From positions 1-64,000 of the forward strand of contig JANSXP010000012.1 of the NCBI GenBank assembly GCA_024742875.1: a DNA stretch of 64,000 bases, in the 5' to 3' direction. Numbering within the stretch: position 1 is the first letter of the stretch; each line of letters begins with the position of its first letter. This document shows, piece by piece, positions 10,092-18,695 of this stretch. This DNA is from Planctomycetaceae bacterium. GTDB taxonomy: Bacteria; Planctomycetota; Planctomycetia; Planctomycetales; Planctomycetaceae. Under the pieces are notes generated by a model. That model saw only the letters and a list, made by a program, of their open reading frames with translations, did not search any database and was not told where the DNA came from. The translations under genes and the position numbers were made by a program.

Positions 10092-11132
10092 ATGCCCGAA
10101 CTGCGTCTTGATCTCGACATTGTGGAGTCCAACGCCCGCTCCATGGCCAGGGCGATTGCCGATCTGGGCAAACAGTGGCGCCCCCATGTCAAAGCACACA
10201 GCGACCCGCGTCTGGCGAGCTGGCTGATCGAGCTGGGGGCCATCGGCGTGACGGCCGCCCGCGTGGCAGAGGTCAGCAGCATGGCCGCAGCCGGCATTCC
10301 CTCTGTTTTACTGGCTCATATCTGCGTGTCCGATTCTGAACGACGACAGCTGGCCGCCGCCGCAAGAAAGACGAACGTCATTTTGTGTGCCGATCACTTC
10401 GTTCAGCTGGAATTGTACTCGCAGACCGCCGCCGCGCACGGCGCACACTTTGACATTCTCATCGACGTCAATGTGGGCATGAATCGCACGGGCTGTCGCC
10501 CGCGCACAGACGCCACACAGCTGGCACTGGCCGCCGAGCGGTTGCCCGGTCTGACAGTCGCGGGGTTGTTTGGCTACGAGGGGCACCTGCTGAATATTGA
10601 CTCCGAAACGGAAAAGCAGGGCAGAATCTTTGACGCCATGAACACGCTGCAGCAAACGAGTCAGTCGCTGCAGCAGGCGGGTGTCGCCTGCCCCATCATC
10701 AGCGCCGGAGCCAGTGGCTCACTGCACATCACGGGCCAGCATCCCGTCGTGACGGAGCTGCAGGCTGGTGGCGGCATCTTCGGAGACCCGTACTACATCC
10801 GCTGCGGGCTGACGGGCGTGCAGCCGGCTCTGAGCGTAGTGGCCGATGTGGTGTCCCGACCGGCGCTCGATCGGGCCGTGCTGAACGCTGGCCGCAAAGC
10901 CATCAATCCGTACGTGGAGCCAGCAAGTGTTATCGGTCACCCGGAAGCCGAGGTTCTGCAGATGAACGCCGAGCACACCGTGCTGAAACTGTCTGGTACC
11001 GCTCGCGATCTGAAAATCGGTGACCAGGTCAGCCTGACCGTCGGATATTCGGATCATTCGCTGTTGATGCACCGCACTGTTCACATCATGCGCGGCGGCC
11101 AGCATACGGACACCTGGGATATTTGTCGGTAG
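10092..11132 (+). CDS. D-threonine-aldolase-like PLP enzyme (alanine racemase N-terminal fold)
   Basis: 346 residues. The opening MPELRLDLDIVESNARSMA and WRPHVKAHSD, with the PLP Lys in PHxK, place it in the fold III D-threonine aldolase/DSD1 group. Phosphate and glycine loops (ISAGASGS, LQAGGGIFGD) and the C-terminal GYSDHSLLMHR fit the metal-dependent D-threonine aldolase domain, which usually binds a divalent metal through His and Asp near the C-terminus. The likely reaction is retro-aldol cleavage or dehydration of a D-beta-hydroxy amino acid. Start uncertain: the ATG at 10011 would add 27 residues, and neither start has a clear ribosome-binding site. Confidence 0.85.
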   Translation: MPELRLDLDIVESNARSMARAIADLGKQWRPHVKAHSDPRLASWLIELGAIGVTAARVAEVSSMAAAGIPSVLLAHICVSDSERRQLAAAARKTNVILCADHFVQLELYSQTAAAHGAHFDILIDVNVGMNRTGCRPRTDATQLALAAERLPGLTVAGLFGYEGHLLNIDSETEKQGRIFDAMNTLQQTSQSLQQAGVACPIISAGASGSLHITGQHPVVTELQAGGGIFGDPYYIRCGLTGVQPALSVVADVVSRPALDRAVLNAGRKAINPYVEPASVIGHPEAEVLQMNAEHTVLKLSGTARDLKIGDQVSLTVGYSDHSLLMHRTVHIMRGGQHTDTWDICR

Positions 11133-11217
11133 TGCCCGACGGCAGCAGCGGACCACCATACTTCGCCTGGGCAGTGCCTCACAGCACTGACGACGCCCGG
11201 GAACCGACGGGCGCGAC

Positions 11218-12492
11218 TTAAGCCACACTGAATTCGCTGAGCGCTGCTTCAGTGAACTGCACGCTGTAGCCGCTGTCAGTCGGCAGCAGATAGCGGCCGT
11301 CTTTCATAGTGACCGGATGCACCACATGTTCGTGCAGGTGGTCGGAGTATTCCGTGACGCGGCCTTCCAGACTGCCGGAAATGCAAAGGTAATCGATGGA
11401 ACTAAGGTGCTGTACATATTCGCACAGCCCCACACCGCCAGCATGCGGACACACGGGAATCTCAAACTTTGCCGCCAGCAGCAGCACGGCCAGCACTTCG
11501 TTCACGCCGCCCAGGCGACAGCTGTCGATCTGACACACCTGCATGCCACCGGCCTGCATGAACTGTTTGAACATCACCCGGTTCTGACACATTTCTCCGG
11601 TCGCGATTCGCACAGGAGAAACGGCTTTGGCAATCTGAGCGTGTCCCAGGACGTCATCGGGACTGGTGGGCTCTTCCACGAACCACGGAGAAAACTGGCG
11701 GAGTTCTTCAATCCACGCAATCGCTTCGGGAACATCCCAGACTTGATTGGCGTCCACCATCATGAATGCCTCGTCGCCCATTTCCTGTCGCAGCACGCGA
11801 CAGCGACGCAGGTCATCTTCCAGATCGCGTCCGACTTTGATCTTAAAGTGATTCCAGCCCCGCTGTTTCAGCTGACCACACTTCTCCCGCAGCACCTGGT
11901 CCGAGTACCCCAGCCAGCCTGCAGATGTGGTATAGCTGGGGTATCCCTGTTCCTGCAGGGTTTCCCGTCGGGCCGACTGGCCAGGCGATACGGCCTCCAG
12001 CAGTTCTTTGGCCTCGGCAGGGGTCAGGGCATCTGTCAGATAGCGGAAATCAACACAAGACACGATCTGCTCGGGCGACATATCGGCCACCAGTTGCCAC
12101 ACGGGTTTGTTTTCGATGCGGCCCCACAGATCCCACACCGCATTGATCAGCGCGGCGGCCGCCAGATGCACGACCCCTTTTTCCGGCCCGACCCAGCGAA
12201 ACTGACTGTCTCCCGTCAGCCGCCGATACAGCTGCACAGGTTCGGCCATCAACTGTTCGACCGACTGGCCGACCAGCAGCGTGGCCAGCGACTGTATGGC
12301 GGTGACACACATTTCGTTGCCGCGACCAATGGTGAACGTCATGCCGCAGCCGGACCGCTCCGCCGAGTCGGTTGTCAGCACAACATACGCCGCCGAGTAG
12401 TCAGGATCGGGATTCATCGCATCCGAGCCATCCAGCTGCTGTGATGTGGGGAAGCGAAGATCGAACGTTTGGAAGCCGGTGATCGTAGTCAT
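11218..12492 (-). CDS. L-fuconate dehydratase (enolase superfamily)
   Basis: 424 residues matching the FucD/ENOSF1 group closely: YTTSAGWLGYSD, FKIKVGRDLEDDLRRCR (the KxK base), VDANQVWDV and VEEPTSPDDVLGH (metal ligands), ATGEMCQNRVMFKQ, CRLGGVNEVLAVLLLAAKF, PVCPHAGGVGLCE (catalytic His) and EYSDHLHEHV. It would convert L-fuconate to 2-keto-3-deoxy-L-fuconate with Mg2+, in the non-phosphorylative fucose pathway. That suits a marine-type planctomycete that feeds on algal fucans, but no other fucose gene is here apart from the uncharacterised oxidoreductase at 8777. Start at the ATG complementary to 12490-12492, 40 nt after the end of the large surface protein gene on the same strand. Confidence 0.93.
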   Translation of the reverse strand: MTTITGFQTFDLRFPTSQQLDGSDAMNPDPDYSAAYVVLTTDSAERSGCGMTFTIGRGNEMCVTAIQSLATLLVGQSVEQLMAEPVQLYRRLTGDSQFRWVGPEKGVVHLAAAALINAVWDLWGRIENKPVWQLVADMSPEQIVSCVDFRYLTDALTPAEAKELLEAVSPGQSARRETLQEQGYPSYTTSAGWLGYSDQVLREKCGQLKQRGWNHFKIKVGRDLEDDLRRCRVLRQEMGDEAFMMVDANQVWDVPEAIAWIEELRQFSPWFVEEPTSPDDVLGHAQIAKAVSPVRIATGEMCQNRVMFKQFMQAGGMQVCQIDSCRLGGVNEVLAVLLLAAKFEIPVCPHAGGVGLCEYVQHLSSIDYLCISGSLEGRVTEYSDHLHEHVVHPVTMKDGRYLLPTDSGYSVQFTEAALSEFSVA

Positions 12493-12532
12493 GGACGCTT
12501 GTTCTGAATAAGTCCGCAGGGAAGGGCAGACT

Positions 12533-15500
12533 CTAAGGAATCGCTGCGCCATTGACCAGAATGCTGCCTTCAATTGTGGCCCCATCCAGTTCGGCCGCCA
12601 CAAACGGGTTACGCAGCACGGTGACCTGGTTGTTGGCGGCTCCCGACAGCCGAATGCCACCAAAATTGGCCACCTGTCCGACACCGAAACCACGAGCGGT
12701 CAACAGAATGCCGTCTGAGTTGACTCCCGTCAGATTAATGACGTTGCCGCTGATGGTGGCCAGCATCTCAGGATTGGACTGCGTGTTGACCAGTCGAAAG
12801 CCGGTCTGGTCCGCTCCGGCCCCCAGTATTGTATTGCCGCTAAACACATTGGGATCGCTGAAGTGAGCCCCGTTGCCCCACGTCACGTCGATTCCCGTCC
12901 AGTTGGCAGACGTCCCGCCGCTGAGCGTCAGTCGATCAAGCATCAGATTCTCAGGCTGACTGGCCCCACTGGCCTGCGACACCACCCCGGCCACGCTGGA
13001 ACGGATATCAAGCAGCCGCAGACTGACGTCTTCGGCCCCGTCAATCAGAACACCCTGCTGTACGTTGCTGATGGTCCCCCCGCTGCCGGCCGTCAGGCCG
13101 TCTCCTGTGATGGCAAACTGCGTGTGAAAAGCGTTAACCTGGCCGATCTGATTGAGGCTGATCCCCACAGCCGTGTTGGCGGCGGAAACAGAAGTCAGGC
13201 GAATGTCTGTGGAAAGCCGAGTCAAAGAGACGGCCGTTCCGTTGACGGAGGAGATGACACCGTCAGAGATCACCAGCTTGCTTACCGTGGCGCCCAGATC
13301 CTGAGCAAACAGGGCGATGCCGTTTGTTGCGTCGATATCCAGACGAGAAAACGTGATGTCATTCAGGCCGGTGGCATTCTCTGACAGAAACACGGTCGGC
13401 GCGCCGATCGCCGTGCGTGCCGTATCTGTAATCGCCACACTGCCAAACGTAAACGATCCTGAAGAGTTGATGATCTGCAGCGACGACGACAAAGAACCGT
13501 TCGCATTGTTCAGATTCAGCGGGTCCGTCACCGTCAAAGAGCCGGAGGAACCATCGATGGCCACTCCACTGCGTCCCCAGTTTGTCACGACCAGCGACTG
13601 CAGTTCAATGTTGGAATTGTCAGAGTCGATTTGTACGCCATCCAAAGTCGGATTCGTCACAGACAGGCCAGCGGGAAAGGTAATATCCGGCGATGTGTTG
13701 GCTCCCGTGGTGTTCAGATTCGAAACCACCAGGCCACTGCCACCCGCGTTTTCGACGGTGACCGCTCCACTGAACGCTGCCTTCGTGTTGTCACCGCTGT
13801 CGTCAAAGAAAATTCCGTTGCCGGCTGCGTCCGTCACACGCACCGCCTGAGCGAACGTCGTTGAGCTGTCGTCCTGCATTTGACGGAAATGAATGCCGTG
13901 GCTGCCGGTTGTGGTAATTGCCAGATCACCGGCAAAGTCCACAGTTGAGGCGGGCGTCCCACGATCCAGCAGCAGTCCCACGCCAGTGGTATTGGCTATG
14001 GAGACGCCATCGAATGTGTAGCTGCCGGCGAATTGCGTCAGTTCAATCCCTGTGACCGCTCCATCAATAACGGTGTTCAGCACGCGTGAATCGGTCGTGG
14101 CGCCGGTTCCCAGAATGCCTGTCGCCGCCGCATTCTCAACGCGAAAGCCGTTCACTTCCGTCGTATTCGCCAGCGTGATGGCAGGCCCGGTGCCGGGCGC
14201 GTTGCGGATAATCGGCAGGGCTGTGCCCGCTGTGATGCGGGGCAGGGTGATGTCGCCCAGTTGCGTGGCGGCCGTGGTGATCGTGTGATCGATGCCTTCG
14301 CCCAGAAAACGCGTGTTGTCGGGCAGGACAATGGCCTGTCCGTCAAACAGGCTGTCGGCATGCGCGAAAATCACAGACCCTGGGGTGGCGGCGGCATCCG
14401 CAGCCGCTGACGCCAGCAGTGCGTGCGGACTTTCGGCTGTTCCCGCCCCACCACCAGTGCTGCTCACGTGAATAAAATTCAGCACATTGCCCCCGGCATC
14501 TTCCGCCAGGACAGGATCGTAAATATTGGTGCCTCGCGTCACCATGTGGTGGTTGCGACGGACAGATTCTCCCAGACGATGCCGGATGGTGGACGCTCTG
14601 TCCCGTGGTCCGTGGTAGAAGTCGTAGGAGCAGGTGAACAGAAAGCCGGGGTCATCGGCCTCTTCATCCACTGTCACCTGAAAGCCCACCGTCAGTCGTG
14701 GTACGGGTTCGACTGTAATCGTGGAGCTCCAGCCTTTGACCGGGTCAGCATTTTCGGCTTCAAAATTGTAGTAGCCCACAAACCAGCGACTCGTGGAGTC
14801 ATCGAAGGGCAGAATCATGCCGAATTCCAGGTCGAAACCTTTGAATGCCTGCTCTTCCAGCCGAAAACGCTCCAGCGCCAGAGCGTTTCCCTGGAACGCC
14901 GTGTTGCCCGTCAGTCCGGAAAAACGGGAGACCAGCTCATCGGTGCCGACCGGCAGATAATAGTGACCGCGAAACAGGAGAGATTCATTCTGGATCTGCC
15001 CGCCACCAGTGACCTGATGGAAGGTCCGGTCACTCGTCCGGTCAAAGTCGTACCAGAGATTCAGGTCCACGATCGAGTTGGTGCGTTCCGAATACACACG
15101 CTGCCCAAACCCAAAGTTGCCAATGTAACCACCGCCGTCCGTGCTGATTCCCAAGCGCCCATCGAAGTACTGAATCTGCTCACTGCCATCCGAATACAAC
15201 TGACTGCGGAGCGGTCGCAGCATCTCCAGCGACAGGAACGAGTTGGGCTCGACATAACTGTCTCCACCAAAAAACTGGACGCGCACGGGCGTGGAATAGC
15301 CAAAACGCTGAAATCGCGGGGCGGCCAGCAACTGCGGCGGGGCGGACTGCCGTGCTGCGGGCGACGGAACGGCTGACGCCTGCACCGGTTGCCTCGCTGT
15401 GTCTTCGGGGACTTCGACAAACTGACCTGTGGCCGCCGCGTCCGGATGATCGGCCGTCACCGAGGTGGGTTCTGATGTGATCGGCCCAGTGGGCCACTCT

Positions 15501-15706
15501 TCCGCCGGCGGGGGCAGGTTCGGACTGCGATCGACGCGCAGTGTGGGGTCTGGGGCGACAACCGGCCCTTCCGCAAATTCCTCCAGCGGCAGCGCATACA
15601 GATCGACGTCGTCTGGAATCGGGGGTGTCAGAACCTGAGCGACGACAGCACCGGACAACAGGGACAGCAGACACACATAACGAACGATGATCCGATAGCC
15701 GTTCAT
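12533..15706 (-). CDS. Inverse-autotransporter-like outer-membrane barrel with beta-helix passenger
   Basis: 1057 residues. Signal peptide at 1 to about 24 (MNGYRIIVRYVCLLSLLSGAV). A Pro/Asp-rich stretch follows, then from about 130 to 400 a region of alternating aromatic strands: GRLGISTDGGGYIGNFGFGQR, NSIVDLNLWYDFD, and GFDLEFGMILPF followed by WFVGYYNFEAENAD. This is the pattern of the intimin/invasin-type inverse autotransporter barrel. From about 415 the chain is Thr/Asn/Ser-rich with many short beta-turn repeats (LPDNTRFLGEGIDHTI and repeated VTNxxGxGV-like units), typical of a right-handed parallel beta-helix. The likely role is a surface-exposed adhesin or glycan-binding protein; the ligand is unknown. 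Start at 15706 because the signal peptide begins there. Confidence 0.8.
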   Translation of the reverse strand: MNGYRIIVRYVCLLSLLSGAVVAQVLTPPIPDDVDLYALPLEEFAEGPVVAPDPTLRVDRSPNLPPPAEEWPTGPITSEPTSVTADHPDAAATGQFVEVPEDTARQPVQASAVPSPAARQSAPPQLLAAPRFQRFGYSTPVRVQFFGGDSYVEPNSFLSLEMLRPLRSQLYSDGSEQIQYFDGRLGISTDGGGYIGNFGFGQRVYSERTNSIVDLNLWYDFDRTSDRTFHQVTGGGQIQNESLLFRGHYYLPVGTDELVSRFSGLTGNTAFQGNALALERFRLEEQAFKGFDLEFGMILPFDDSTSRWFVGYYNFEAENADPVKGWSSTITVEPVPRLTVGFQVTVDEEADDPGFLFTCSYDFYHGPRDRASTIRHRLGESVRRNHHMVTRGTNIYDPVLAEDAGGNVLNFIHVSSTGGGAGTAESPHALLASAAADAAATPGSVIFAHADSLFDGQAIVLPDNTRFLGEGIDHTITTAATQLGDITLPRITAGTALPIIRNAPGTGPAITLANTTEVNGFRVENAAATGILGTGATTDSRVLNTVIDGAVTGIELTQFAGSYTFDGVSIANTTGVGLLLDRGTPASTVDFAGDLAITTTGSHGIHFRQMQDDSSTTFAQAVRVTDAAGNGIFFDDSGDNTKAAFSGAVTVENAGGSGLVVSNLNTTGANTSPDITFPAGLSVTNPTLDGVQIDSDNSNIELQSLVVTNWGRSGVAIDGSSGSLTVTDPLNLNNANGSLSSSLQIINSSGSFTFGSVAITDTARTAIGAPTVFLSENATGLNDITFSRLDIDATNGIALFAQDLGATVSKLVISDGVISSVNGTAVSLTRLSTDIRLTSVSAANTAVGISLNQIGQVNAFHTQFAITGDGLTAGSGGTISNVQQGVLIDGAEDVSLRLLDIRSSVAGVVSQASGASQPENLMLDRLTLSGGTSANWTGIDVTWGNGAHFSDPNVFSGNTILGAGADQTGFRLVNTQSNPEMLATISGNVINLTGVNSDGILLTARGFGVGQVANFGGIRLSGAANNQVTVLRNPFVAAELDGATIEGSILVNGAAIP

Positions 15707-16056
15707 CAACAATCCGCCCCGACAACAGAACTGTGGGCCAGCCAACCAGCGGCTCGCGCGTCTGTCGTATCGTCACAGCAGGGAGAGTCACCATTCTGAT
15801 TTCATTCAGAATAACCCCCACAAACACTCCCTCCCCCTTACACGTCACAAACCGCGCCCAGGTTACCTCACCGGACCTTCAGCCACACGATCGCAGCTGG
15901 GCAGCGGCAGGATCTGCCGCCGCGAGAAGTTGGAGGATTCGCAGGTCACCAGCGACCATGCGTGGGGTGGCGCACAGAAAAACGATGGAGGAGCGGCGGC
16001 CGCATCGCCGCGCGTTCCCCATCGGAGTCGTCCTGCAGAGCCGATTCACAGTCGGA
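15707..16056. other. Non-coding gap upstream of the surface-protein gene
   Basis: 350 bases. It holds the presumed promoter of the minus-strand barrel gene. The plus-strand frame that crosses it has a composition and motif content unlike a real protein and runs antisense into the next gene. No repeat or RNA recognised. Confidence 0.4.
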
Positions 16057-16488
16057 TCATCGTCCCTGGGTCACGTATTCGAAAATCCGCTGCACCAAAG
16101 TCAGGTCCGCCTGCGGCCACAGTCCCAGCTGGTCCAGAACACGCATAATGAATGCCATGTCCAAAAGACCAAAAGAGTATGGCAGGCGCATCTCGCTGAA
16201 GGACCGTACTTTGCCTTCAGCAGATTTGCGACGATTCAGCCGACGCGTCGCTTCCACCCAGCGATCACGCGCCAGTTCGCGCTGTTCGTACGCCTTGAGC
16301 AGCTTCAGCTGCCGCGCGTAGTCCAGCGGTCGTCCCAGCATCACTTCGTCCGCTTTGCACACAGCTTCCAGATCCTGGAAGGTACGCTCTGCGCTTTCAT
16401 ACGCAGACTGAGTGCGAGTGTGGTGCCACTGCGCGGCTCGACGGATCAACGCCGAGATGCCGCGCAGAACTGCATACAGCAACATCAT
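16057..16488 (-). CDS. Conserved-looking hypothetical protein with basic helical segments
   Basis: 143 residues, unrecognised. The start is well supported: tandem ATGATG at 16488-16483 preceded on the minus strand by AAAGGAG with good spacing. The sequence begins with a short hydrophobic helix (MMLLYAVLRGISALIRRA), then a charged helical region with many Arg, Glu and Gln (RTFQDLEAVCKADEVML, RQLKLLKAYEQRELARDRWVEATRRLNRRK) likely to form helices or a coiled coil, and a hydrophobic C-terminal part. It may sit at the membrane surface. A longer frame upstream is unlikely to be translated given the strong internal ribosome-binding site. Confidence 0.65.
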   Translation of the reverse strand: MMLLYAVLRGISALIRRAAQWHHTRTQSAYESAERTFQDLEAVCKADEVMLGRPLDYARQLKLLKAYEQRELARDRWVEATRRLNRRKSAEGKVRSFSEMRLPYSFGLLDMAFIMRVLDQLGLWPQADLTLVQRIFEYVTQGR

Positions 16489-16894
16489 GGGTCGTCTCCT
16501 TTCCAGAGAGCAACAGAAGGTCTCAGCGCAACGCCGCGCTGAACAGAAGCGTGAAACAGACGGCCACGAATGGGCCGGCATTTGAGGTGGGTGATCGCCG
16601 GCAAACCCATCGTGCCGGGACAGCTTCACCTGAGGTTGAGGGAATTCGTTTTGAACGAGTGGCGTCGTCGAGCAACGACGCAGCATTCACCCGCACACAG
16701 GTGCGGGGCTCGTGAGCGTCGTGCTCGCAGTCAATCGTGATTTGTGGTCGGACATGATCGTCTGCCAAAACAAAATTCGGGAACGCCTCTAAGAGTCCCT
16801 GCGCGGCGGGAGGTTCGGTCCGAAAACATCACTTCTGCGAAAGTCATCGTATTGGCCTGGCACCTGAGTGCGGTCCATCTCAGTGTGGGCCACC
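16489..16894. other. Gap containing 15-bp tandem repeats
   Basis: About 400 bases between two minus-strand genes. Apart from the tandem repeat at 16864-16908 I see only short open frames without protein character. The promoter of the 143-residue hypothetical gene should lie just right of 16489. Confidence 0.4.
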
Positions 16895-16908
16895 TCAGTG
16901 CTGGCCAC
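16864..16908. repeat. Three imperfect 15-bp tandem repeats over the end of the GNAT gene
   Basis: Units ctgagtgcggtccat, ctcagtgtgggccac and ctcagtgctggccac lie end to end. The third covers the stop codon of the acetyltransferase gene, so the repeat tract may have formed or changed its C-terminus. A second 15-bp repeat tract, of different sequence, is at 17750-17779. Confidence 0.75.
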
Positions 16909-17470
16909 CAAATCGGCGACGATACAAAACGTGAGGACACACCGGATGCCCTGGCGGAACGAGGGGATGATCAAAGTCGTCCGCCGGATCACGCTCCATG
17001 TCGAGCTTCTCCATGACCCGCCGCGATCGGACGTTGATCGTTGCCGTCATTGCCACAATTTCCTTTGCACGAAGGCAGCGTTCAGCAAACTGCATCGCGG
17101 CCTCTGCGCCCTCTGTCGCCAGCCCCTGCCCCCAGTGATCGGACGCCAGTCGCCAGCCAATTTCCAGACAGGGTGTGAAGTGCGTTTCGTAGTGCGGCAC
17201 CGACAAGCCAACAAAGCCGATAAACGTGTGGCTGGATCGCACTTCGACCGCCCACAATCCAAAGCCGTACGCATCAAACGTCTGCTGAATGCGATCACAC
17301 GTTTGATCACTTTCTGCGCTGGACAGCACATCCGGAAAAAATTCCATCACGGCGGGATCCGCGTTGATGGCGGCAAACCCCGCACGATCCGCGGCTCGCC
17401 AGCGGCGCAGCAGCAGGCGATCGGTCGTCAGTTCCTCAGGCAGCGGTGAAACGGGCTGGATGCTCAACAT
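16895..17470 (-). CDS. GNAT family N-acetyltransferase (RimJ/RimL-like)
   Basis: 191 residues. Typical opening ELTTDRLLLRRWRAADRAGFAAINADPAVMEFFP; a middle block with GLWAVEVRSSHTFIGFVGL and EIGWRLASDHWGQGLATEGAEAAMQFA, where the WGQGLATEGA stretch is the acetyl-CoA pyrophosphate-binding motif A; then NVRSRRVMEKLDM. It transfers acetyl from acetyl-CoA to an amine, perhaps a protein N-terminus or a small molecule; the substrate cannot be read. The start at 17470 is 5 nt from the end of the rhodanese gene, so the two are almost certainly cotranscribed. The 3' end lies inside a tandem repeat. Confidence 0.9.
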   Translation of the reverse strand: MLSIQPVSPLPEELTTDRLLLRRWRAADRAGFAAINADPAVMEFFPDVLSSAESDQTCDRIQQTFDAYGFGLWAVEVRSSHTFIGFVGLSVPHYETHFTPCLEIGWRLASDHWGQGLATEGAEAAMQFAERCLRAKEIVAMTATINVRSRRVMEKLDMERDPADDFDHPLVPPGHPVCPHVLYRRRFGGQH

Positions 17471-17475
17471 GTTGC

Positions 17476-17997
17476 TTACCAGACCCCTTCGTAGGGATTT
17501 GAAACAAGGTTCCACATTCTGGAATACACGTGGACCCGATGCGTGGGCTGACCGTCAGCGGTTGTGAGCGGCTGCTGCTGATCGCACCAGGACAGCAAAC
17601 CGCCGCGGAGGTTGACTACCGGCTGCCCCCGCTTGTTTTGCTCCCGTGCGAACACACCACTGCGATAGCCGGCCGTGCAGTAGGCCACAATCATCTGTCC
17701 CTCTTGTTTTATGGGTCCATCATCGGCATGGTCTGCATCGACCCCGGCCGGGTGGCCGGCGGACGGGTGGCCGGCGGACGGGGGGCCAACCTGCTGCCGT
17801 CGGGCAAATTCTTCCGCCGTCACGGCACCTGGAATCATGGACACGTCGCGTTCGGCGGGCGGACGCACGTCGACAAACACGAACTGATCAACGCCTTTGG
17901 CCAGAATCTCTTCCACACTGACCTCCGCCACATCCCGCAGTTGATTGGAGATGTCGCAGGCAATCTGCACCAGGCGGCCCCGCAGTGAATCGGCCAT
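17476..17997 (-). CDS. Rhodanese-like sulfurtransferase domain protein
   Basis: 173 residues, a single rhodanese domain: EVSVEEILAKGVDQFVFVDVRPPAERDVSMIPGAV at the N-terminal half, and the active loop with the persulfide Cys in VAYCTAGYRSG. A 30-nt direct repeat (17750-17779) inserts the peptide PSAGHPSAGH in the middle of the fold, between strand and helix, where the family is variable. Single-domain rhodaneses carry sulfur as a Cys persulfide for thiosulfate, cyanide or tRNA-modification pathways; the partner here is unknown. It is the upstream gene of a two-gene unit with the GNAT gene. Confidence 0.9.
   Translation of the reverse strand: MADSLRGRLVQIACDISNQLRDVAEVSVEEILAKGVDQFVFVDVRPPAERDVSMIPGAVTAEEFARRQQVGPPSAGHPSAGHPAGVDADHADDGPIKQEGQMIVAYCTAGYRSGVFAREQNKRGQPVVNLRGGLLSWCDQQQPLTTADGQPTHRVHVYSRMWNLVSNPYEGVW
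17750..17779. repeat. Two perfect 15-bp tandem repeats inside the rhodanese gene
   Basis: The unit GGGTGGCCGGCGGAC occurs at 17750-17764 and 17765-17779, with a partial third unit after it. It is in frame, giving a 5-residue repeat, so copy-number change would keep the reading frame. Confidence 0.85.
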
Positions 17998-18234
17998 GTT
18001 GATCCCTTCAAAACTCGACAGTTTCTGCCCGTGTCAATCAGTTTCCACCACGCAGCGCTTTTCAGAGCCGCTCTCCCGGCAGATCCTGCCCGGCAGCGCG
18101 TCGAATTCCACCGGACGTGCCAGAGAACCGGCAGATAGTGCGCAAGAGCAGCCATGGGGCAGCGAATCCCTCTGGGAACGCTATTGTTGCATCTGGCAGC
18201 CCCCGTCATTCTAGCGGTCGACGAACTGAAGAAC

Positions 18235-18675
18235 ATGAAACGCGAGGAGTTCCAACCCGAAACCGGTCCTGCAAAGAGCGTCCGCATCCTGCTGGCGATC
18301 TTTGCCGTCGGTCTGACGGCCGGATTCGCGCTGGCGGCCTCTCTGAATCCCGATCCTCGGGGGTTTGGCACCCATCAGCAACTGGGACTTCCCGCGTGTC
18401 AGTTTCGACAGTACGTCGGGCTGTCGTGTCCGCACTGCGGCATGACGACCGGGTTCTCGCACATTGTGCGTGGTCAGTTTGGCGCCGCGTGGGACAGCAA
18501 TCCTGCCGCACTGCCGCTGGCCGTGCTGTGTGCCGCCTTCATTCCGTGGTTTGGCCTGATGGCAGCCCGCGGAAAATGGCTGCTGACGGACGAACCATTT
18601 CGGTGGATCCTGAACGCCGCCATTGGCTACGTGTCGTTTGCCGTTCTCATCTGGGTGCTGCGAATCGCGTTCTAA
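18235..18675 (+). CDS. DUF2752 family membrane protein
   Basis: 146 residues with about three membrane helices (LLAIFAVGLTAGFALAA, a central one in LPLAVLCAAFIPWFGLMAA, and a C-terminal one in AAIGYVSFAVLIWVL). Between helices 1 and 2 is the diagnostic CPHCGMTTGFSH with an upstream Cys in LPACQFRQYVG, the Cys-rich signature of DUF2752. The family has no proven function; the Cys pair suggests metal binding or redox. I prefer the ATG at 18235, which puts a short charged tail before the first helix; an ATG at 18154 is also open. The lipoprotein gene follows after 20 nt. Confidence 0.85.
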   Translation: MKREEFQPETGPAKSVRILLAIFAVGLTAGFALAASLNPDPRGFGTHQQLGLPACQFRQYVGLSCPHCGMTTGFSHIVRGQFGAAWDSNPAALPLAVLCAAFIPWFGLMAARGKWLLTDEPFRWILNAAIGYVSFAVLIWVLRIAF

Positions 18676-18695
18676 ACATCTCTGGACAGATTGTC

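Noticed and set aside
11194-11213. CGCCCG/CGGGCG hairpin between convergent genes
   Set aside because: Short stem without a T-run; no better than chance in GC-rich DNA.
11317-12444. 375-codon plus-strand frame
   Set aside because: Antisense to L-fuconate dehydratase, which is certain.
15733-16542. 269-codon plus-strand frame
   Set aside because: Runs through a promoter gap and antisense over the hypothetical gene at 16057, whose ribosome-binding site is clear.
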